Shown here: positions 1 to 4,686 of the stretch, one piece after another
Layout: each line of letters begins with the position of its first letter
Position numbering within the stretch: position 1 is the stretch's first letter
Assembly (NCBI GenBank): GCA_903882725.1
Contig: CAIRYF010000257.1
Location: 1-7,392 of the forward strand
DNA from: an uncultured Simplicispira sp.
GTDB lineage: Bacteria; Pseudomonadota; Gammaproteobacteria; Burkholderiales; Burkholderiaceae_C
Reading direction: 5' to 3'
DNA: 7,392 bases
Notes under the pieces: model-generated
The model's database searches: none
The model's input: the letters and a program-made list of their open reading frames with translations, nothing else
What the model was told of the DNA's origin: nothing
Program-made: the position numbers and the translations under genes

Positions 1-903
1 GGCTGGTTCAGCTACCGCTGGAGCCAAATTTTTGACGCTGGCGGCCTTGGTCTGGGCAGCACCGCCGTGGTCTGCAAAGCGCGCCCGCAAGGCGACGGCC
101 CACAAGCGCCGTGGGCACCATGCCCGATCGATGAGGTCGTGGCCGCCATCCACGCCGAACAACCCAAAGTGGTGTTTGCCCCGCACGTCGAAACCGCCAG
201 CGGCATTTTGTTGCCAGACGACTATTTGTGCGCCCTGAGCGCTGCTGCGCACGCGGTTGGTGCGCTGTTGGTGCTGGACTGCGTTGCCTCGGGCGCGCTG
301 TGGGTGGATATGCGCGCCACGGGCGTGGATGTGCTGATTTCGGCACCGCAAAAAGGCTGGAGCAGCTCGCCCTGCTGCGCTATGGTGATGCTCAGTGAAC
401 GCGCCCGCCAAGCTATCGAGTCCACCAGCAGCAGCAGCTTTGCCTGCGACCTGAAAAAGTGGATGCAAATTGCCGAAGGTTACGAAAAAGGCCAGCACGC
501 CTACCACACCACTTTGCCCACCGATGCGCTGGTGCGTCTGCGTGATGTGATGTTGGAGACGCGCGCATACGGCTTTGACAAAGTGCGCCAAGAGCAACTG
601 GCGCTGGGCGCGCAAGTGCGCGCGCTGTTGGTCTCGCGCGGCTTTGCCAGCGTGGCGGCTGACGGCTTTGCTGCGCCCGGCGTAGTGGTCAGTTACACCA
701 CCGATCCGGACATCCAAAGCAGCAAAAAATTTCGCGACGTCGGCCTGCAAACTGCCTCGGGTGTGCCGCTGCAGTGCGATGAAGGGCCAGAATTTAAGAG
801 CTTTCGCATTGGCCTGTTTGGGCTGGACAAATGGCACAACGTTGAGCGCACGGTGGGCCAGTTGGCAACGGCGCTGGATGCTATCGGCGCACCAGCGCGT
901 TGA
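1..903 (+). CDS. Class V PLP-dependent aminotransferase, C-terminal part (5' end outside window)
   Basis: Frame 1 is open from the first base to the TGA at 901-903 and gives 300 residues; about 70-100 N-terminal residues should lie upstream. The fold-type I, class V aminotransferase pattern is visible, numbering from the first codon in the window. The sequence opens with GWFSYRWSQI. A substrate/cofactor stretch PHVETASGILLP is near residue 61. LDCVASG carries the Asp (93) that pairs with the pyridine nitrogen of PLP. SAPQKGW carries the probable Schiff-base Lys (118). FRIGLFG near residue 268 carries the Arg (269) that usually holds the substrate carboxylate. The family moves amino groups between amino acids such as alanine or serine and 2-oxo acids such as glyoxylate or pyruvate, in the cytosol. 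Which substrate this one uses cannot be read from the sequence. The DUF445 gene follows after 14 bases and is probably co-transcribed. Family assignment is firm; the exact enzyme name is not. Confidence 0.9.
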   Translation, partial: GWFSYRWSQIFDAGGLGLGSTAVVCKARPQGDGPQAPWAPCPIDEVVAAIHAEQPKVVFAPHVETASGILLPDDYLCALSAAAHAVGALLVLDCVASGALWVDMRATGVDVLISAPQKGWSSSPCCAMVMLSERARQAIESTSSSSFACDLKKWMQIAEGYEKGQHAYHTTLPTDALVRLRDVMLETRAYGFDKVRQEQLALGAQVRALLVSRGFASVAADGFAAPGVVVSYTTDPDIQSSKKFRDVGLQTASGVPLQCDEGPEFKSFRIGLFGLDKWHNVERTVGQLATALDAIGAPAR

Positions 904-917
904 AACCGATAAGCCCA

Positions 918-2207
918 ATGACCGACCTCCCTCCCGCTGTCGCCCTGCAGCGCGTCAAACGACAAGCGCTAGCGTGGTTGTGCGGGGTGACAGTGGAGTT
1001 CATTGCCACCACCGTGCTGGAGCGCGGCCTGTGGCTCAATGGCCTCAAAGCCGTGGCCGAGGCGGCGATGGTCGGCGCACTGGCCGATTGGTTTGCCGTG
1101 CGCGCGCTGTTTCGCCGCGTGCCGCTGCCGTTGATTGGCCGCCACACGGCCATCATTGCGCGCAACAAAGACCGCATTGGCGAGCAGTTGGCGCGGTTTG
1201 TCCGCGATAAATTTTTGGATCCCGACTCGCTGGCAGCGCTGCTGCGCCGCCACGACTTGGTTGAGCGCTTGGCGCAATGGCTGGTGCTGCCGGCCAACGC
1301 ACAGCTGCTAGGCCAGCAGGTGACGCGCATGGCGGCGGCGGCGCTGGAGATGCTGCAAGACCGCCAAGTTGAGCACTTGATCCACAAAGCCGTGCGCACG
1401 CTGATTGGTCAGATAGACCTGTCGCGCACGTTGGCCACAGTGCTGGGCGCGCTGACCCACAATGGCCGCCACCAAGCGCTGCTGAGTGATGCGTTGACAC
1501 ACATCATCGCCGCGCTGCAAAACGAAGAAACGCGCACATGGATGGCCCGCACTATCGTGCTGTGGGCCAAAAAAGAGCACCCGTACACAGAAAAAATACT
1601 GCCTACCGATTGGTTGGGCAATAAAAGCGCCGCGCTGATGGCCCAAGCGCTGGAAAACCTGCTGGCCGATGTTGCCAGCAACCCCGAACACGCACTGCGC
1701 GCGCGCTTTGATGGGGCGGTACACAGCTTGATAGAGCGCCTGCAAACCGACCCCGATTGGGCGCGCAAGGCCGAAGAGGTGCGCCACTACCTGCAAACCG
1801 ACGCCACGCTGGGCGGCTACGTGCAAGAGCTGTGGCGTGGGATGCGGGCAGCGCTGCTGCGCGATTTGACCGACGAGGATTCCGCCGTAGCGCGCAACGT
1901 GCGCGCCATGGGTCAGTGGCTGGGTCAGTCGCTGGTGCGCGATGCGCCGCTGCGCCATGCGCTCAATGAGCGCCTTCAAGACTGGGTGCGCGGCTTGGCA
2001 CCGGACGTGTCGCAGTTTGTCGCCCAGCACATCCAAGACACGGTGCAGCGCTGGGACGCGCAAGAAATGGCCGATTTGGTCGAACTCAACATTGGCAAAG
2101 ACCTGCACTACATCCGCATCAACGGCACGCTGGTGGGCGGGCTGATTGGGCTGGTGCTGTTTCTCGTCTCGCACGCTGGCGAGGTGCTGCGCGCGCTATC
2201 TTTTTGA
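918..2207 (+). CDS. DUF445 (YjiN-like) membrane-anchored protein
   Basis: This is a 429-residue member of the DUF445 family, to which E. coli YjiN belongs; its biochemical role is unknown. The diagnostic N-terminal block is clear: AEAAMVGALADWFAVRALF followed by RHTAIIARNKDRIGE (about residues 51-90). The middle is a long, mostly helical, charged region without recognised catalytic residues. The C-terminus has the typical YIRINGTLVGGLIGLVLF block (about residues 398-415), a membrane segment that ends close to the terminus. The usual first membrane helix near residues 15-35 is present but only moderately hydrophobic (ALAWLCGVTVEFIATTVL). The start chosen is ATG 918, giving MTDLPPAV. An in-frame TTG at 900 would overlap the stop of the aminotransferase (TTGA) and add six residues. 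Neither start has a good Shine-Dalgarno sequence, so coupling to the upstream gene is plausible. Length is normal for the family and nothing looks broken. Confidence 0.92.
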   Translation: MTDLPPAVALQRVKRQALAWLCGVTVEFIATTVLERGLWLNGLKAVAEAAMVGALADWFAVRALFRRVPLPLIGRHTAIIARNKDRIGEQLARFVRDKFLDPDSLAALLRRHDLVERLAQWLVLPANAQLLGQQVTRMAAAALEMLQDRQVEHLIHKAVRTLIGQIDLSRTLATVLGALTHNGRHQALLSDALTHIIAALQNEETRTWMARTIVLWAKKEHPYTEKILPTDWLGNKSAALMAQALENLLADVASNPEHALRARFDGAVHSLIERLQTDPDWARKAEEVRHYLQTDATLGGYVQELWRGMRAALLRDLTDEDSAVARNVRAMGQWLGQSLVRDAPLRHALNERLQDWVRGLAPDVSQFVAQHIQDTVQRWDAQEMADLVELNIGKDLHYIRINGTLVGGLIGLVLFLVSHAGEVLRALSF

Positions 2208-2311
2208 GTGGCGCGCCACGGCGCTGCCATCAGCAGCGTCAACGCCAGCGTGGTGCCCAGCAGCACCAACTCGCCCGGAAATGCCACCGGGCCTAGGCTT
2301 ATAGAAGCCAT
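2208..2311 (-). pseudogene. Possible 5' remnant of a membrane-anchored protein gene
   Basis: Reading leftwards from an ATG at 2311, the reverse strand gives about 35 residues starting MASISLGPVAFPGELVLLG and continuing through a hydrophobic helix (TTLALTLLMAAPW). After that the frame runs into the antisense of the DUF445 gene and loses any protein-like character. This is the shape of an N-terminal signal anchor, such as those of TlpA-like thioredoxin-fold proteins, but no catalytic motif is left to prove a family. From the fourth or fifth codon on, codon use resembles real genes here (CTG, GCG, ACG, GGC). The simplest reading is a gene cut off by a deletion that ended at the DUF445 stop codon. 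It could also be a chance frame, since 35 codons is short. Confidence 0.3.
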
Positions 2312-2320
2312 TGCATCTTT

Positions 2321-2349
2321 TTGAAATAAGGGTATTTTGTGCTTCTAAC
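2321..2349 (+). promoter_or_regulatory. Candidate sigma70 promoter for the NOX-like reductase gene
   Basis: TTGAAA (2321-2326, five of six matches to TTGACA) is followed after 17 bases by TCTAAC (2344-2349, four of six matches to TATAAT), inside the AT-richer part of the gap. This would leave a leader of about 175 bases before the ATG at 2533. A better-looking -10 hexamer, TATGAT at 2374-2379, has no good -35 partner. The assignment rests on hexamer match and position only. Confidence 0.25.
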
Positions 2350-2514
2350 CCAATGAATGCCTGCGGTATTAGCTATGATTTTTGCTTGGATAGTACGTCC
2401 TTGACTGTGCCGCCCAAACTGCTGATCCGCTAAAAAACAAGTAGGTGCATGAACCGCAGCTGAACGTGCCTTTCAGTATTCGTTCAAGCCAGCTTGGGCA
2501 ACATGGCGTGGAAC

Positions 2515-2525
2515 GAAAGAAAGAG
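2515..2525 (+). promoter_or_regulatory. Purine-rich ribosome binding site that decides the reductase start
   Basis: GAAAGAAAGAG ends 7 bases before the ATG at 2533. The alternative in-frame starts (TTG 2494 and ATG 2503) lack such a site and would place a charged, non-conserved peptide before the first membrane helix. The ATG at 2533 is therefore preferred. Confidence 0.55.
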
Positions 2526-2532
2526 CGACTCC

Positions 2533-3954
2533 ATGCGTATCAAACTTGTACTGGGAATTTGGTTGCTGGGCATTACCCTGGCATGGCTGGCGGTAGCGCC
2601 GGCAGATTTGGGCGTCTCTCCCTTGGTCAACACCCAAGGCGCGGCCTTGGGCTGGTGGCAACTGCGCCAACACGCGCTGTACCTGACAGGGCTGTGGAGC
2701 ATCAGCCTGATGGCGCTGATCATGCTGCTGGCCCTGCGCCTGCCGCTGCTAGAGCGCGTGATGGGCGGCATGGATCAGGTGTATCGCCTGCACAAATGGA
2801 CGGGTATCGCTGCCGCCCTTGCTGCCGTGGGGCACTGGGGTGCCAAAGAGCTGGGCGGCGTTATTAAAAGCACCTGGGGCCGCACCGGCAAACCCGAGCA
2901 CGCCGAAGTGCTGGCGTGGCTGACCGACGCCCGAGGCTTTGCCAAAGACTTGGGCGAGTGGGCGTTTTATCTGCTCATCGCCATGGTGGTGGTGACGCTG
3001 CTGACGCGCCTGCTGTCGTACCGGCAATGGCGCGTGCTGCACCGCGCCATGCCGCTGCTGTTTTTGGCGCTGGTGCTGCACGCTGTGGCGCTGATGCCGC
3101 TGACCTTTTGGGCGCTGCCACTGGGTGCCATCACCATCCCGTTGCTGGCGCTGGGCAGCTTGGCGGCGGTGTGGTCACTGGTCGGCTGGGTTGGGCGCGT
3201 GCGCAACCATGCGGCGCGCATTCAGGCGGTGCAAGTGCTGGTCGATGGCGACAGGGCCGACTCCAGCGCCGACCCCAGCGCACCCATCGAGGTTATTTGC
3301 GCCATGCCCCCCAGCTGGCCCGGGCACCGCGCCGGACAGTTCGCCTTTGTGCGCTTTGAGGGCAGCGAAGGCGCGCACCCCTTCACCATTGCCAGCGCCC
3401 CCAACGCGCTGGGCACCAGCGCCGAGGGCGAGCCGCTGCTGCGCTTGGTCATCAAACCGCTGGGCGACTACACCCGAACTTTGCGCCAACGGCTGCGCGC
3501 CGGCCAGCGCGTGGACATCGAAGGCCCTTACGGCTGTTTTGACGGTGCCGGTGCGCGCCACCGCCAGCAGGTATGGGTGGCAGCGGGCGTGGGCGTGACG
3601 CCGTTTCTGGCTCTGCTAGAAGCGCGCCAGCCGGGTGCCCGCGCTACTGACACTGACCGCACTGACCGCGCCGCTGCTGTGGTGCAGATGCACTACAGCA
3701 CGCGCGATGCCCAATGCGACCCGCTGTTGGCACGTCTGCAAACCCTGTGCGCGCAAGCCCAGCCGCCGGTGCAGCTGACCGTACACAACGGCGCCCAAGG
3801 CCAGCGCCTGACGCCGCAGGACTTACAAAGCGGCGGTGACAGTGCGTTAGATATCTGGTTCTGTGGCCCCCAAGGCCTGGGCGACGCGCTGCACCAACAC
3901 GCCCGTGGCCCGCGCCCGTGGCGCCTGCATCGTGAATCGTTTGTGATGCGCTAG
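2533..3954 (+). CDS. NOX/ferric-reductase-like transmembrane flavocytochrome
   Basis: This 473-residue inner-membrane protein probably carries electrons from cytosolic NAD(P)H through FAD and two haems to an acceptor on the far side (ferric iron, oxygen or another). About six membrane helices lie in residues 1-220: roughly 4-22, 45-72, 87-102, 142-162, 171-190 and 197-221. Candidate haem ligands are His87, His101, His170 and His183. The FAD-binding half of the reductase domain has HPFTIASAP (282-290) and GPYG (331-334). The NAD(P)H-binding half has AGVGVTPFLALLEA (351-364) and WFCGPQGLG (442-450). The protein ends HRESFVMR, close to the terminal aromatic region that packs on FAD in this superfamily. 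It is usually annotated as ferric reductase-like or ferredoxin reductase family protein. The real electron acceptor is unknown. The gene stands apart from its neighbours and probably has its own promoter. Confidence 0.9.
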   Translation: MRIKLVLGIWLLGITLAWLAVAPADLGVSPLVNTQGAALGWWQLRQHALYLTGLWSISLMALIMLLALRLPLLERVMGGMDQVYRLHKWTGIAAALAAVGHWGAKELGGVIKSTWGRTGKPEHAEVLAWLTDARGFAKDLGEWAFYLLIAMVVVTLLTRLLSYRQWRVLHRAMPLLFLALVLHAVALMPLTFWALPLGAITIPLLALGSLAAVWSLVGWVGRVRNHAARIQAVQVLVDGDRADSSADPSAPIEVICAMPPSWPGHRAGQFAFVRFEGSEGAHPFTIASAPNALGTSAEGEPLLRLVIKPLGDYTRTLRQRLRAGQRVDIEGPYGCFDGAGARHRQQVWVAAGVGVTPFLALLEARQPGARATDTDRTDRAAAVVQMHYSTRDAQCDPLLARLQTLCAQAQPPVQLTVHNGAQGQRLTPQDLQSGGDSALDIWFCGPQGLGDALHQHARGPRPWRLHRESFVMR

Positions 3955-3974
3955 GGCTCCCAAGGCCCATGGCG

Positions 3975-3979
3975 GGAGG
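3975..3979 (+). promoter_or_regulatory. Shine-Dalgarno-like GGAGG before the hsdR remnant
   Basis: GGAGG lies 4 bases before ATG 3984, the start that leads into the HsdR reading frame once the apparent one-base deletion at about 4031 is repaired. The spacing is a little short. Its presence suggests the HsdR fragment keeps its original translation start. Confidence 0.35.
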
Positions 3980-3983
3980 ATGA

Positions 3984-4424
3984 ATGGGGGCTTCAAATGG
4001 AGTACACGCCAATGAAACGGCTGGTGGCGCAAGCGCACCACGCAAAACTGTGTAATCCAACTGTTCTGCGACGAGCTGGGTTACCGCTATCTGGGCGACT
4101 GGACGGACCGCGCGGGCAACAGCAACATCGAAGAGGGTTTGCTGACCGAGTACCTGCGCAGCGCGGGCTATGCACCGGCGCACATCAGCGCAGCGCTGCA
4201 CAAACTGCGCACCGAGGCCAACCACCCCGGCTGCGCCTTGCTGGGCAACAACCAAGTCGTGTACCAGCTGCTGCGCTACGGCGTGCCAGCCCAAACCGAG
4301 GCCGGGGCAATGACGCAAACCGTTCACCTGTTCGACTGGAAAGCGCCCGAAAAAAACCACTTTGCACTGGCCGAAGAAGTCGCTCTGCACGGCAAACAGC
4401 AGCGCCGCCCCGACCTTGTGCTGT
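3984..4424 (+). pseudogene. hsdR: hsdR remnant: N-terminus of type I restriction enzyme R subunit, frameshifted and truncated
   Basis: From 4034 to 4424 frame 2 encodes a clear HsdR N-terminus. It has TQNCVIQLFCDELGYRYLG, then DWTDRAGNSNIEEGLLTEYL, LRYGVPAQTEAGAMTQTVHL and RRPDLVL. In whole HsdR proteins (commonly about 750-1100 residues) this region begins the PD-(D/E)xK nuclease domain, followed by the helicase motor that translocates DNA. Here the sequence stops just after the Asp of PDLVL, before the expected ExK half of the nuclease site. The nuclease Lys and the entire motor are therefore missing. Frame 2 has a TGA at 4013-4015, while frame 3 from ATG 3984 reads on to a TAA at 4053-4055. 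Adding one G after 4031 would join them as GGAERTTQN, matching the usual ERxTQNRVI start. No hsdM or hsdS is in the window. This is a dead fragment. The HsdR identity is firm; the exact original start is less so. Confidence 0.85.
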
Positions 4425-4686
4425 CCCCGGCTGTCTTGGCTGAACGAACCGGCGCGCAGTTCGTAGTCCATCAAGCCGTAGCTGTCCCAGAGGCTTAATT
4501 TCTGACCGGCAAAGACAATTTGACCGGCTTTGTATTTGGCGTGGCCGCCTTTGAACGGAATCCAACCCAGCGAATACTTGGCCGAATTGGGATTGGATAC
4601 GCGCCAGTTCAAGCGGGTCTTCTTGAACTGCTTGCGCCGGGTGGCGTATTCAGCGCACACCACCTGCACCGTGCCGCTGCCCACCG
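4425..4686 (-). pseudogene. IS200/IS605-type TnpB (OrfB) internal fragment
   Basis: Reading leftwards from about 4686, the reverse strand encodes some 87 residues of the TnpB family, the RNA-guided nuclease carried by IS200/IS605 and IS1341-like elements. Recognisable blocks are CAEYATRRKQFKKTRLNWRV, SLGWIPFK, GQKLSLWDSYGL and ELRAGSFSQDSRG. In intact proteins this stretch belongs to the N-terminal half and comes just before the RuvC-like nuclease domain that starts with a GIDLG-type motif. The fragment stops right after SQDSRG, where a following RWY would be expected, so the RuvC residues and zinc finger are missing. The true N-terminus is also absent. The open frame continues leftwards into antisense HsdR, which only lengthens it by chance. 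Neither transposon end nor TnpA is visible. The fragment sits immediately downstream of cphA on the same strand and could be transcribed with it. Confidence 0.75.

Larger units (their letters stand above)
2208..2532. other. Intergenic region between the DUF445 gene and the NOX-like reductase gene
   Basis: This gap of 325 bases has no complete gene that I can support. It starts with a perfect 12-base palindrome right after the DUF445 stop (2208-2219, GTGGCGCGCCAC). A 6-bp stem with an 8-base loop lies at 2273-2292, and a 5-bp stem with a 4-base loop at 2296-2309. The latter is followed after 7 bases by a short T run. None of these is a convincing intrinsic terminator. Bases 2208-2311 also read as the start of a gene on the reverse strand (separate entry). 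From about 2311 to 2440 the sequence is richer in A and T than its surroundings, which fits a promoter region. A short inverted repeat, CAAGC-CA-GCTTG, lies at 2485-2496, upstream of the reductase start. Confidence 0.6.

Noticed and set aside
1308..2174. A 288-codon open frame on the - strand
   Set aside because: It is antisense to the DUF445 gene, whose family motifs are clear. The Gln/Arg/His-rich translation is a typical GC-rich shadow.
2208..2219. Perfect palindrome GTGGCGCGCCAC as an operator
   Set aside because: It is short, made of bases common in this genome, not repeated in the window and not placed upstream of a gene. It is kept only as a description of the boundary.
2296..2322. 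Hairpin GGCTT-ATAG-AAGCC followed by a T run, as an intrinsic terminator
   Set aside because: The stem is only 5 bp and the T run begins 7 bases after it, too far for a convincing intrinsic terminator.
2401..2436. TTGACT as a -35 element with TAAAAA as a -10 element
   Set aside because: The spacing is 24 bases, and the sequence at the correct distance (GATCCG) does not resemble a -10 hexamer.
4139..4498. A 119-codon + strand frame containing HsdR sequence
   Set aside because: It is the open tail of the HsdR fragment running past the junction into antisense TnpB. There is no independent start site or SD.
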